Source: Gari tellinella (lineage: Eukaryota > Mollusca > Bivalvia > Cardiida > Psammobiidae). Taken from it: DNA of 64,000 nucleotides. Numbering within the stretch: the stretch's first letter is position 1; every line of letters starts with the position of its first letter. The DNA lies in NCBI GenBank assembly GCA_922989275.2, contig OV277862.1:23789543-23853542 (forward strand), given 5' to 3'. The notes under the pieces were generated by a model. It ran no database searches, had not been told where the DNA came from, and was given only the letters and a program-made list of their open reading frames with translations. Shown in pieces: positions 11,009-22,612 of the stretch. A program made the position numbers and the translations under genes.

Positions 11009-12085
11009 AAATGCAAACTTGTAAAGATATAAATGCATGCTTAGCACAGTCGTTGTGAAACTCCCCCCCCCCCCCATTTCTAAAGTGTGCGGCATCTGAT
11101 TTAAACTAGAGTACTTTTGGTAACGGTCGTTTTGCCAACGGTTATTTATATAGTAGACATAAAGCCATTTTGCCGACCTTATTATTATATAGGGATTAGG
11201 TTTTCACACCTTTGTGATGGGGTGTAACTGATGTTAACTTTTTAAATAGATGATATATTGCATTAGCTCCAATCGTTCTCTTATTAAGCACGCCCTCATG
11301 CACTCGTATGCATGCGCGCACTCATGAACAGTATGTGCGTTTAAATGAGATAACTCGTGGGAACTATGCAATATATTACATATAAGCATTTTATGATTCT
11401 TGCTGTTTCAATGGGTAGAGCCTGATCAACGATTATCATCAATCCGTTTTATGTACAATCCATATGTAATTTTGTTTTGACGAGTGTACATTAGGCTATT
11501 TATCTAAATATATAACATGACACATGTCCAAGAACGCAGGCCATATTTGAAGGGTTGTCGTTCTTGTACTAATCTGATTATGATACGTAAACCATTATCT
11601 CCCTTGGTCCACGATATTTAAAATCGATTCGTCAGCCAGACTTTCGGGCATCGCTTGATCATTTAGCCTTGATAAGAAATCACGAATGCTTCGTTATCAC
11701 TCGGCTGCCTCCGGGACACTGCTTCCGAACTCGTACTTTTTCTCAGCGGGGCGTCTGACTGTAAGCCTTTCGTGTAAAGCGTTTGCTTAAGTTGTTACCA
11801 TACATTCGCGTTTTACAACTATTGTACCACCGACCAGCATCATCGGTCAATCTTCCACTTTTATATTACTCGTACAACGGTGGTATGAATTATGATCAGA
11901 CAAAGTAATTTGTCTATACGTCAAGTTACTGTTTACCAATCAGATCAAAATTACTTTATAGCTATAGTATTAGTAATACAGACCAAGAAGTTTTGCTCTG
12001 TGCAATTTACTACAACTATTGAGCGCTTTTGACATCCATTAAAATCCTCATTTTAACGACTAATCAGTGACAGGAACAATACCGC

Positions 12086-12280
12086 TTATACATGTAGCTG
12101 TGCAAGTTGTACTATATCTGGGTAAGCTTTTGATCGATAGCCATATTTGCCTCTACTTTCATCAAGTACAAATTCACGATACTTTAGACAGAGGTCTGCA
12201 TGGTAATGTGTGCAGTGTGTAACAATTCCTGTCATTGACGTACATGACTTCTCACAGCGATAACACTTAAATCGGTCCAT
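12086..12280 (-). CDS. C2H2 zinc-finger ORF in TIR element (64 aa)
   Basis: ATG at 12280-12278 starts MDRFKCYRCEKS, and a classic finger follows: C-x2-C-x12-H-x4-H within CYRCEKSCTSMTGIVTHCTHYH-like spacing (residues 6-27). It continues YREFVLDESRGKYGYRSKA to a stop at 12086. The longer upstream frame through the GA microsatellite is low-complexity and was not used. A splice donor (CTACAT/GTATAAG) overlaps the stop region, so it could be a first exon. It sits inside the 10284-15467 element and may be what remains of its gene. The function is unknown. Confidence 0.4.
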   Translation of the reverse strand: MDRFKCYRCEKSCTSMTGIVTHCTHYHADLCLKYREFVLDESRGKYGYRSKAYPDIVQLAQLHV

Positions 12281-12445
12281 AGTCTCTACAACAAATATAT
12301 AATACATTGTGTCAATGATGAACAAGCAAATTGTTTGATAGGGATATAAAAGCTTGATGGAGGGTATGAGAGAGACACAGAGATTATACAGGTAGACAGG
12401 CAGACAGAGACAGATAGACTTGCAGACAGAGATACACACACATAT

Positions 12446-12497
<52 letters not shown>

Positions 12498-12512
12498 CGA
12501 GAAAGAGAAAGA
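12446..12512. repeat. (GA)n microsatellite
   Basis: A nearly pure GA dinucleotide run with a few AAAG and GGGA interruptions. It creates an apparent serine/leucine-rich frame on the minus strand that is not a gene. Confidence 0.9.
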
Positions 12513-12719
12513 CAGACATACATTTATACTGCACGCTCAAAGTGAGTCTCCATTAAATATGTAGTTTAAGATAAATGCCATTACTCATCTTATGAATAGA
12601 CTAACAACGATAAAACAATCATAAATGTGGAAATGTTTTTATATACACATGCTTTTAACAGCAAGACATGATAATGATCTGTTTTATGATTTGCCATAAT
12701 TGCCGTAGGCTATTATAAA

Positions 12720-14649
12720 CAAGAGCCCCATGGGGCATATGTCGCTCACCTGAGAATAGCTGTACATCAAAATGGAGATAATGATTTAAGTCCAGGATGG
12801 GGTCATTTTTTACCCGAGGGGCATAATTTGAACAATCTTGATAGAGGACCTGTAGATGATGCTATGTTCCAAATATCTAAGATCAGGGTACTAGGGTTCT
12901 AGACAAGAAGATTTTTTTTAAGTTTCCATTGAAAAAATCTATTTTTAGCTCCTGTGACCTACATATGCAACAGACTGGAACCATTTGAACAAAATAGATA
13001 AAGGACATCTAGAAGTAACACCATGCCGAATATCAAAGCTCTGGCTATATCAGCTTCAGAAAAGAAGACGTATGAAAACTGTGACCCCCGGAGGTGGGCT
13101 AATTTTGACCCCAGGGGCATAATTTGTACAAACTTGATAGAGGACCTGTAGATGATATGCAATCGACCAGAACCATTTGAACCTTATTGGTATAGGACAT
13201 CTAAAAGTGTCACCAAGCCAGATATCAAAGCTCTGGCCATATTAGTTTCAGAGGAGAAGACATTTGAAAATTTCACTATATAACTCTATGTTAAACTGTG
13301 ACCCCCTGGGCGGGGCCAATTTTGACCCCAGGGGCATAGTTTGTAGTTTGATAGAGGACCTGTAGATGATGCTATGTGACAAATGTCTAAGATCTGGCCC
13401 TTGTAGTTTCAGACAAGAATTTTTTTTAAGATTTCCTTATTTTTTCACTTGGTTGCCATGGCAACCAGAGTTCTACATTGTTTTTAATTCTTTGAACAAT
13501 TTTGAAAGAACTTGACCCAAGGAACATTCGTGTAAAGTTTGGTTGAAATCTTTTCAGCGGTATATGAGGAGATGTCATTTGAAGCAATTGTTAAAGACAA
13601 CAATGACTGTATAAAGTGAAATATTTTCTTCTGTGGAAGAATAAATTAAAGACATAAAAAAGAATATGTATGGGTTAATAGGTTAATAAATATCATTATT
13701 TACATTTTCTAAATATAAGAAACTATATGTAAATGAGTGGCAAATAGTTTGGATCCAGATTAGAAGCAGCATTATGTGGCATCTGACCTGGATCCATACT
13801 GTTTATGGCCAAGAATTAATTGTGGACTGATAGACAGAAAGATAAACAAACAAACAAAACACAAACAAACAAACAGACAGACCAAAAGTAATATGCCTCG
13901 AACTAAGTTGTGCTTGAGCATAAAATAGCAGACATCACTTTCATTTCTGTTATGTATCTCAGTGACCTGAGTTCAGAGCTAGCTATGGGTCAGTTATGCA
14001 ATTGGAGACGGTCTCAGAGAGAAATGACTATTATTATGCTGAACTGTTGTCTGCTCCAAATGTTTGTATGTGAAATATGTAAAAAATAATAACTTATATT
14101 TTCTAAATATAAGAAAATACGTAAATGAGTGGCAAATAGTTTAGATCCAGATTAGATGCAGCATTATGTGGCATCTGACCTGGATCCACTGTTTGCAAAA
14201 ATGTTGCATTTAGTATAAGGGTAGCTTCTTAGCCTGGAAGATACAATGCGTCTGTATAAAACGGATCATTAGAGAGTTTTTACTGTCAGACCTGCATCAA
14301 AAAGCACTGATATGGCCAGGGTTGAGTCAAATTTGATCCTAGGGTTTTGATTTTTTACAATTTTGAAAGTGATTTAGTAGAAGATACTATTCATGCAATA
14401 TCTAAGGTGTGGGAACAGTGGTTTTTTACAAAAAACTTGTTTAAAGTTTTTCACTTTTTTTAATAAATTTCAATAAGTAGTCCACTTTAAAGTTTCATTT
14501 TAACAATTTCTGTAGAGAAGCATCCAAGGAACACCGTGAGCAAATTAGTTTTTTCCTCAGACTCGCGGTTTCAGAGGAGTTGTCGCTTGAAGTAAATTTG
14601 AACAGACGGACAGACGGACGACGGACGGCGGGCGATCACAACAGCTCAC

Positions 14650-14680
<31 letters not shown>

Positions 14681-14681
14681 A
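12720..14681 (+). repeat. Interspersed repeat, AGAGCCCC...GGTGAGCT family, copy 2
   Basis: It begins CAAGAGCCCCATGGGGCATA with TCGCTCACCTGAG and ends in the GAGCCTTCGGCTC hairpin, GGTGAGCT and an A-run. It contains three diverged modules starting near 12790, 13080 and 13290 (GTGACCCCnGGnGGGGnCAATTTTGACCCCAGGGGCAT type) and, from 13727, the segment shared with 1-560. It is nested in the 10284-15467 TIR element. Confidence 0.6.
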
Positions 14682-15472
14682 GCTAATATGTATATCATTC
14701 TCGCGACATAGGTGTGAAAACCTAAACACTATTCAATAATATGATAAAGTCGGCAAACGATTTTAGGTCAACAATTTACATTCAGGTCTGCGAACGAGAA
14801 GGTTGGCGAAATGTCCGTTGAAATTATGATAAAATGCACGACAAATAATACTAATGTTACTACAAATACAAAGCCTAAAACACCAACGCTATGGCAAATG
14901 GCTCAACTCTATTCTTTGAATACGTGTACGCATTCATAACTATAGAATATTAGTCGGTTAGGTGTTTATCATTGGAGTTTAACGATTTAGTTTGGTTTTT
15001 ATCCACTTAGCATGTTGCCGGGTTGGGTTTTTATCTATTAGACGGTTAGGTTTTTATCCATTTTCTTGCATTCTGCACATAGAAACGAACATTGTGACAA
15101 CAAGCATTGCAATAAAAACACAGTTTAAGCAAGTATACAAAGTAGTGTCGCTTTGCTTCCAAACTACAACATAGCATGGGCAAATAAAACCTGTAAGTAT
15201 TTTTAAGGATTTTTTATAAATATTTTGATCGAATGTTTGGCCTTGTTCCTCAACATTCAAGCTTAAAACACAAATATATATTTATGTAACTATGCAGCTT
15301 TGGTATTAAAGAAGTACTTGGTCGATAGCGACAGATAATACAACCGATACCTACCTTTCAATAGTGAAGTTATTAAAAAAACGAAAGAAGCCATGTAAAA
15401 ACGTCAGCCATGTTTGAGCCGGGTTAGGATTGCTGAGCCTGTCAGGTTTATCCGGGTACATAGTGTGTTCAT

Positions 15473-16010
15473 AGCCGTCGCTGTTACTTATGTAAACAAG
15501 CATGCAGTCCAGAATAAGAACACAGGAACGAAGGAATGGTGTTTTGTTTTATGAAATTAGCCAAATTGTGGGGTTTTTTTGTTTTTTTTTTTTATTCTGG
15601 TTCAGCACAGAATAGCATTGTGATTAATCTAGACCTAGACTGTCAGGCAATGTATTGATACTAATATTTCTACATAGAACAATGTGAACAGATTTTTATT
15701 TAAGACAACAAACTTCCTCAAGTTGATTTTGCTGCCGAAAATGAAATAGGCCTACAGAAAGCTTGGAATATTTGGCGGATTAGATTAACGCGAGTTTGAT
15801 ACACAAGTGAAAATGTCCTTCTCGCAAAAAAACAACACTTATACAGTTTGTACATGAAATGAACATTAAAGAAGAGGAACCTAAAGTGCTCACAAGAAAA
15901 ATGCTTGACAACAAGCCATAACCCATTACCAAATAGATATGTGCGCTTATAAGCCATTAATTTATTCCTTAACAACAGAAAAAGGTTCCATTTTATTCAG
16001 TCATGAATAG
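15473..16010. other. Intronic sequence, no gene seen
   Basis: AT-rich, with a T-run near 15580. A hairpin-MITE right end (TTTATTCCTTAACAACAG, TTCAGTCATGAATAG) is visible around 15955-16010, cut by the TIR element that starts at 16014. Confidence 0.4.
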
Positions 16011-16013
16011 GTA

Positions 16014-16259
16014 CAGTGGAGAATCTGTTATTCTTTCCCAATAAACGCGTTTACGCTAAAACTATTATTTGCAGTGCAAACAGTTTGGAGCCAGATCAGA
16101 CGCCGGGTTACCCGGCGTCTGATCAGGCTCCAAACTGTTTGCCACCAAGATAAACAAGAATTATCAGAATTGTCCAAAAGTTGTTCTTTTTTACGTTTTA
16201 GTGATTTGCGTTTGCGTACGTTTGAGTTTAAACGGGAAAGAATAACAGATTCTCCACTG
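16014..16259. mobile_element. 246-bp TIR MITE, TA-flanked (pogo/mariner-like)
   Basis: Perfect inverted ends of at least 26 bp (CAGTGGAGAATCTGTTATTC and its complement) sit inside TA dinucleotides at 16012-16013 and 16260-16261. The middle holds a perfect palindrome with arms GCCAGATCAGACGCCGGG type. TA duplication and CAGTGG-type ends point to Tc1/mariner-pogo mobilisation. The perfect ends suggest a recent insertion, into an older hairpin MITE. Confidence 0.75.
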
Positions 16260-16884
16260 TACCATGGGAAATATTTCATATATCTTAGCAGATAGTTGCT
16301 TAACTCATTCACCCCTGAAACTTTTAATGAACAATTCCAGTTTCCAATTCAGCAAATTCCATTTATGACTATTTAAGGTTGCTTTCTGCAATATATTGCA
16401 CAAAAACAAATAGTGCAAAGAGATGTGGTGTAAGCCAGCTTACACTGTATCAGAGCTCTAGATAAGGTGAGCATTTCAAAAACAAAATCTTTATCCCTGC
16501 ATTAAGCCCTATGGTGTCACTACCAAAGAGTAGTAACCCATAAGATTTGGTGCTGTAATGAGTGAGAAAATGTTGGGATTTATTCAGGTTACTCCCTCTT
16601 ATAATCTGGAGCCATGGGTATATGAAATGAAAGGTGTCTGGTCTCAACGTCCCACTGCACCAACGTTGGCCCCACTACATAAACGTACCATTTTTGGATC
16701 CAACGTCCCACTTTTTAAAAAATTATATATTTCACCCATATTTGAAAATTATTAATAGATGCAAAAACAAAATAGTGATTTATATGTGTAACTGGGATGA
16801 AATGAAATATTTTTTGTTTACATACGATGTACATTCGCTTTCCCTATGTGAGTATTATCTTCCGTAATCTTCGAGACCCTTCTA
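16260..16884. other. Intronic sequence with MITE remnants
   Basis: A TTAACTCATTCACCCCTGAA end with CAATTCCAGTTTCC begins near 16312 and is the same family as the MITE at 37934-38182. A small hairpin around 16505-16545 (TGGTGTCACTACCAAAGAGT, AGTAGTAACCCATAAGAT) resembles those at 3244-3302 and 46650-46712. No gene was seen. Confidence 0.45.
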
Positions 16885-17216
16885 TCTCAGCTGAAACTGA
16901 AGGCCATTGCAGACATCTTGCAAACAGGCAGGCTGAGATAGTTTGGCCACACAGAAAGAAGTGCAAGCTGGATCCACCAGATCAAAAACATGAGCATTAC
17001 ATCTCAAAGAGGTCAAGGAAGACCAAAACTATCCTGGATGGACATTGTGAAGCGGGATCGTGCATCTCTGGGGATGGACTCTACCCAACCACAGGATCGC
17101 CAGAAGTGGAGAGGAAGACTACGCTCCTCGACAGGCAGACAGGCCTCACCCTTGTTAAAGGATTTATCAACTGGCCTGTATAAACAAAACAGGATGATGA
17201 TGATGATGATGAAGGC
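16885..17216 (+). pseudogene. 3' fragment of a LINE reverse transcriptase
   Basis: The frame reads TGRLR-stop-FGHTERS, the well-known RLRWFGHVER block of LINE C-termini with the Trp codon mutated. GRPKLSWMDIVKRDRASLG and DRQKWRGRLRSS follow. It ends in a (GAT)n tract (ATGATGATGATGATGATGAA), a typical simple-repeat tail. It is the same group as 42780-42993 and 54565-55070. All three are 5'-truncated. Confidence 0.75.
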
Positions 17217-18190
17217 GGGGTTGTTTTTATCCACTTATAGCATCGCATTAATTTTCGTATTTCGTAGAAGATATGTTTCCTTTCGCTAATGCCACACCCA
17301 AGTAGCTACCATTTTTCACTGTGTATATGTTTCATGTCTACGATTACACTCTTTAAAATGTCGGCATACATGAAAGGGAAAAGTTGCAGACGAGAGGCGT
17401 AACACATACACGTGTCAAGTCTAATATGCCACTGTGTATTCGGCACGCGCTGATAATCGCATAGCATAATATTTTTCGCGAGGGTGTGAACATCTGCACG
17501 CTTTGATAAATTGTTCAATGTTTGCGACTTTCTTAACTTTTCTCAACGTTTTTAAATGTCTCATTGATTCACACAGAAACCAACTTCCAACTTGTTTCAT
17601 TTATTTAGCAAACGTTCAATTTCCAATTCGAAATTGCCACTATAAAAAAAAAGATATTGATATCACAATAGATCATAAAGTCAGCAAATTATTTGTTTAT
17701 ATATGATACTTGAATGAAATTAACGATTTACCTTATATAATTATACTCCCATGAAAAGAGTTTTGTTTTCGCCAAGTTTATTATTTTATCTTCAGCATTT
17801 TTCGTAAAATTCCAGAAAATCATTCACAGATCACTGCGTGTAAACTCATTACATACACACGAACATCGTAATTCGCAGATTTAGAAACGTTATCCATTTG
17901 TTAATATCACATCTGGGCCCTAATAGGAAAGTTTCATGCTCCCAAAAGGTGTATTTCAATTGGATAATTATTAGTAAAATCCGCTGTCAATCACTTTTAG
18001 AAAATAACAAACTCTACTTGTGAGTTGAATATGTTGAGCGGGGAAGCGAAGTCGGCTAACTTTGAAGATTTGATCAAAGAGTTTTTAACGTTTTCATGCT
18101 GAATTGTCGTCTTTTTGAAACATATTGTCTTTGAAAAAGAAGAAAAGTTAAAATGAGTGACAAAAAGTTTAGATCCAGATCTGGATACAA
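17217..18190. other. Intronic sequence, no gene seen
   Basis: AT-rich, with many stops on both strands. No repeat boundary could be set. Confidence 0.4.
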
Positions 18191-18249
18191 CCTGTTTGCA
18201 ATTATTAGACAAGTCGCACCTAACATGATGAGGGTTAAATATTTTACCC

Positions 18250-18420
18250 GTAAACCAACTTAAAGGCAACAACTGTATAAGTATCTAGGGATTTGAGTAA
18301 GTGGTATTGATGCTGGAGGAAACGGTAAAGTCTACTTAAACGGACGGACACACGGACAGGACAACGCTATACGCATCCGCATTTATAGATGTCGGGGGCA
18401 TAAAATAGTGCAGATCCTGA
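18250..18420 (+). repeat. Dispersed repeat fragment (AACAACTGTATAAGTAT / GGACGGAC family)
   Basis: AACAACTGTATAAGTATC, GTAAGTGGTATTGATGCTGG and ACGGTAAAGTCTACTTAA followed by GGACGGACACACGGACAGGA and ATGTCGGGGGCATAAAA recur in the array at 21838-22442. This is one diverged unit of that family. Confidence 0.6.
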
Positions 18421-18934
18421 TCAAAGAACTCGTGATGGATCCATCTGAGCAGTATCTACACTTTTTGCTTAACAAAATAGATATAGTTAAATGGTCTGGG
18501 TACATCGGTAGTTTAATATGCCAGGTTTGCATGGGTGCATAACTATTACAATTTTTTTTTAAATAACATTTAAACCACAGAATTATACACTTGTATAATT
18601 CCGTGTTTAAACAGTGTGTTCTGATAATTTGACTGGTGATACTTCTCATCAGGTGGTCCCTTTTTAAAAGCAAAAAATATTGCCCTCTGCGCGGCAACAT
18701 CAAAGACTATGATGTGGAGCCGACTGCCGAAAATAAAGTCTGCAGAAACAGATGAAACAGTACATGTCATCAGAAAGCGGTTAACCTGTAAGAAGCTGTG
18801 TCGATTAACTTCAAAAGACCTGGTCCTGTCAATCACCCATCCCTTACGTGTTTGTGTGTATGAGTCGAATCAGACTTTAAATAGTTTTGTTACAGATAAC
18901 TATATTGACTGGACTATTGATTCGTTAGGTAATT

Positions 18935-19167
18935 ATAGTGGAGAACACATTATTCTTTCCAAATAAACGCATTTTTGCTAAAACTATTATTGACAACATT
19001 GCAAACATTTTGGAGATTAACCCGGCATCTGATCAGGCTCCTTAATGTTTGCCACTCAGATTAAAATAAATATTCACAATTGACCACTAGTTGTCATTTC
19101 CTACATTTTATTGCAAATGCATTTCGTTTGCGTTTAAACGTGAAAGAATAACGTCTTCTTCACTGTA
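18935..19167. mobile_element. Diverged copy of the 16014-16259 MITE
   Basis: Ends TAGTGGAGAACACATTATTC and GAATAACGTCTTCTTCACTG are mutated versions of the TIR at 16014. The internal text AACGCATTTTTGCTAAAACT and the TTTGGAG..CTGATCAGGCTCC palindrome core also match. TA flanks remain. Confidence 0.6.
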
Positions 19168-19419
19168 TGTGTAAGTTTTACTGATATTACGATTTCTTTG
19201 AAATTACATGTGTTTTCGACTAATTTCAGTCAAGTTTCAAAAGATGTCTTTGGTGACTGTTAAAATCGGTGTCAATATAAAAGTACCAAGTTAAATTAAA
19301 TAAATGAGATTTTTCGAATTTAACGACAGATTGACAATGTTTTAAGTGTAGCCGCATTCAATCCAATAAAAGTATCATTTTGAATGGGATTTTTGTTTAA
19401 ACACCAATTTGTAGGTCTC

Positions 19420-20139
19420 TTAACCCTTTCCCTAATGAATACGCATTTTAACGCCTCTGCAAACAGAGTAGACATAGATCAGGGCCTACTATGTTTGTCT
19501 ATAGAGTTATCATAGATCAGAGTTGTCACAACTGTTTAACAAAAACGATTGTTAATTATAACAGCGTGGAAATTTAGTTCATTATTCATAGTGGGTGGAG
19601 TCTGGCAAGAATATTCATAAGGGAACGAGCCAATATTATGTACATATTAAATGAATTTCAGCTTTTGTTTCGTATGTCAGGGATACTTGGCACTTTTATA
19701 TGGTCGCCAATTTTCGACCATGAGTTCATACTATAAACTTTAATTGATATAAGACGTTTCAAGACTATATCTTAACCCTATTTTAAATGTTGTATTCGGT
19801 ATTTCAATGTGTCTTTGAACGTCATGGCCGGAGTGTCGAAAAAAGTCCAAAAATAGAATTAATACATTACCCCTATTTTAAATGGGGAACTCGGGGCATT
19901 GTCGTAGGTTTATACAATCAGCCCTAACGACGAGTATACTCGTCATTAACAAATAATGAACCTATGAAGAGTACACATGTCATACGAAAACAGTGAGGAA
20001 CCTGATCAGAGGGCTCCTCCGCCCAATGCCTGCTCGTATGTCAGTTTGCAATATATTGTCTTATTCAATCCTAAATAGTCATTAATGGACAAAACTTAAC
20101 TGGAAACTGGAATTGTCCATTCAGGAATGAATAGGTTAA
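19420..20139. mobile_element. TTAA-flanked element, 0.7 kb
   Basis: TTAA at 19420-19423 and 20136-20139 bound inverted ends TTAACCCTTTCCCTAATGAA and (complement) TTAACCTATTCATTCCTGAA. It contains GGAATTGTCCATTnA and AACTGGAAACTGG as in the 37934-38182 MITE, and a short palindrome AACGACGAGTATACTCGTCATT near 19925. No coding potential. Confidence 0.55.
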
Positions 20140-20375
20140 GGAAGGTGGGTATTTTTCAAATTATCGACGACTGTTAGCCAAGAAAAGCCAACTTTTTTAA
20201 CAGGGGTGTCGATACCGTTATTTAAACAATATATATATGCCTTTAAATACGATATTAGTACGTCAAATCTATTTTAGTTGGTGTTAACGAAGGTTAGGTA
20301 GGATCGGCATTTTTCATATCGTCGCCGATTTTTGAACAATACAAGTATCTTTTTGAGCGGGAATTCATATATGAC

Positions 20376-21391
20376 CAGGGTTCGACATTGGCCTACGTCC
20401 GATAGACATTCACTAGTAACGGCGATGTTCGGTCTAGTGATCCCTCGCAGTTACTAACCCGAATGGTCTAGTTAAAATCTGAGGATGATTTTTTTAAATT
20501 CACGCATTTAGAAAATGACATCATTATGTTCAAGCTAAAAATCCTACCCAGTTCGCCACTGTGGTTTCAGACAAGTAGGTTGCTCAGACCTCAAAACTGT
20601 TTCCGCATCTAAATAAAGCACGCAGTCGGGAAATCCTTGTTCTAAAATTAGCAGTAGTAACTATCCCGCAGTAATTAGGGTGATGAGTAAAATCCGGTTC
20701 AGTTACGAAAAATATCGGTGTGATTAATTGATCATCTCGCGCTATACTTAAAACACCTGATTGTGTTGATAACAGTTACGTTTTGAATGTTTTTAGAATT
20801 GATCATTTTTAATTAGAAAGGTACAATATCCGAAAAGGTAACTGCAGTCTCAGTTTTTGGGATTGAAAATGACAATTTATTCTGCGAACCGATATTTCTC
20901 GGTAGTTACCGGATATTACACTTTCCCACGCTTTTCACTACCATGATTGTCGTAAGTATCTTCAATGCAATTATTTTACCTAAAACACAAACGTTGTATC
21001 AATTTTTACGTGCGAAACCGAAATCAATCCCAATTCTGATATATTATTTGTTTTGTTAACGAAAATATCCATTTTTCTGCCAAGTATAAGTACGACATTC
21101 AGCGAACGCTTTTTTGTTTGTGTACATCGTAACATCAAATCATGTCAGATTTATTCAGCTTCGGTTTTAATGGTAAGAAAAAGGAAGAGAAAGGGGCGAG
21201 TACAACTACGGCGGAGTCAAAGACACGCTATGAAAAGCAAAAAAGACAGAGAAAGTTTTGCGAAATTATTGAAGTTTACCAAAGATTCAGTTGTTTGTGT
21301 TTGGTCTACCAACTGTTTGGTCTGGTCTAGTAATGTTTGCAGGCTACAAGACCGAATGTCTAGTGAAAAAAAAAGTTAATGTCGAACCCTG
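20376..21391. mobile_element. 1.0 kb TIR element, CAGGGTTCGACATT ends, ATGAC duplication
   Basis: Inverted ends CAGGGTTCGACATT (20376) and AATGTCGAACCCTG (21378-21391) are flanked by ATGAC on both sides (20371-20375; 21392-21396). Near the right end an ATG at 21142 starts MSDLFSFGFNGKKKEEKGAS and then KTRYEKQKRQRKF, similar in style to the N-termini of hAT-type KIAA1586/ZMYM-like transposase proteins. The frame then closes, so this is a deletion derivative. The ends look hAT-like but the duplication is 5 bp, not 8. Confidence 0.65.
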
Positions 21392-21837
21392 ATGACTAAT
21401 AAACTGGTGCACAGATACCTATAATACGCTATTACAACATAAAACCCTTTTCCTGTGGTGTTCTCTGCATTTCGGTACACCCGTCGATGAAAACAAAGAA
21501 AATGAATTCTGCTAAATATGACGCCTGCTTAAATCAATATATCATCTATATGTGACTTTATTAATATCCAATTTACAAACAGTTTGAAATATATGATGAG
21601 AATTGAGTTGGTCTCTAATCTGGATGAAACTGTTTGAAAAGGTTATCAGGAGATTAGCTTTAGCTGCCGCCACGGCCGTCGGAGTGTACTATTTGCAGTT
21701 TTTTCTACGATCGGGTGTTCATTTTTGTAATTACAGATATCCTAAATCAATCAGATTATATATCGTGAATAATCTCAAAAACATAAATTATACAAAAATA
21801 GTATAATACAAGACTGCGTTCAATAAACGCTTATGCC

Positions 21838-22442
21838 CCCGGTGGCATCCTTGACAATATATTCTGAATCTTTTCTAAGTCCAAATTAGGTCAAGGTCAA
21901 GGTCAAATTGAGCTTGGGTATTACTGGTGGGTTGGTAATGGTCCAAGGCAATAACTGTATAAGTATAGAAGCATTGTAGTAAGTAGTGTTGATGCTAGAC
22001 GAAACGGTAAAATCAAGTTAACCAAGAAATAGCCCATTCAAAATATTCTAAGTCCAAATTAGGTCAAGGTCAAGGTCAAAATCAAGGTTGGGTGATATTG
22101 GTGGATAGGGAATGGTCCAAGGCAACAACTGTATAAGTATCAAAGCATTTGAGTAAGCGGTGTTGATGCTAGACGAAACGGTAAAATCTACTTAACCTGT
22201 TACGGACGGACGGAAGGACGGACGGATGCACGGACAGACGGACGGACGGACGGACAGGACGATTACTATATGCTCCCGCAACAACTGTATAAGTATCAAA
22301 GCATTTGAGTAAGCGGTGTTGATGCTAGACGAAACGGTAAAATCTACTTAACCTGTTACGGACGGACGGATGCACGGACGGACGGACGGACGGACAGGAC
22401 GATTACTATATGCTCCCGCATCTGTCGATGCCGGGGGCATAA
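21838..22442 (+). repeat. Dispersed repeat with internal tandem duplication
   Basis: CCAAATTAGGTCAAGGTCAAGG occurs at about 21883 and 22058, each followed by GGCAACAACTGTATAAGTAT and GATGCTAGACGAAACGGTAA. The last module (ACAACTGTATAAGTATCAAA to GGACAGGACGATTACTATATG) is repeated at about 22128-22275 and 22281-22420. The end reads GATGCCGGGGGCATAAAAA, complementary to the start TTATGCCCCCGGTGGCATC. Confidence 0.65.
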
Positions 22443-22612
22443 AAACTGATTTTCTATAATTTTTATATAGTGGGACGTTCCATCTAGAAAATTGGGACGT
22501 TTCGACTGGTACGTTTCGGCAGTGGTACGTTGCGACCATAAACCAAAAGAAAGAACCAATTTAGTAAATGACTCATTCATCATATTTGAGGATAGAAACC
22601 TTTATTACTCAC

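Larger units (their letters stand above)
10284..15467. mobile_element. 5.2 kb TIR element with C2H2-finger ORF, TTCAT duplication
   Basis: The ends are inverted: CACACTATGTACCCGGATAA at 10284 and its complement at 15448-15467, with matching bases continuing for about 50 positions (AACCTAACAGGCTC versus AACCTGACAGGCTC). The flanks repeat TTCAT at 10279-10283 and 15468-15472. GGATAAACACCTAAC-like motifs recur near both ends (10770; complements at 14955-15060). The only coding-like unit is the C2H2-finger ORF at 12086-12280. Another repeat occupies 12720-14681. The superfamily is not recognised. Confidence 0.65.

Noticed and set aside
12286..12540. Ser/Leu-rich frames on the minus strand
   Set aside because: They are translations of a (GA)n microsatellite. 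Only the C2H2 part after the ATG at 12280 was kept.
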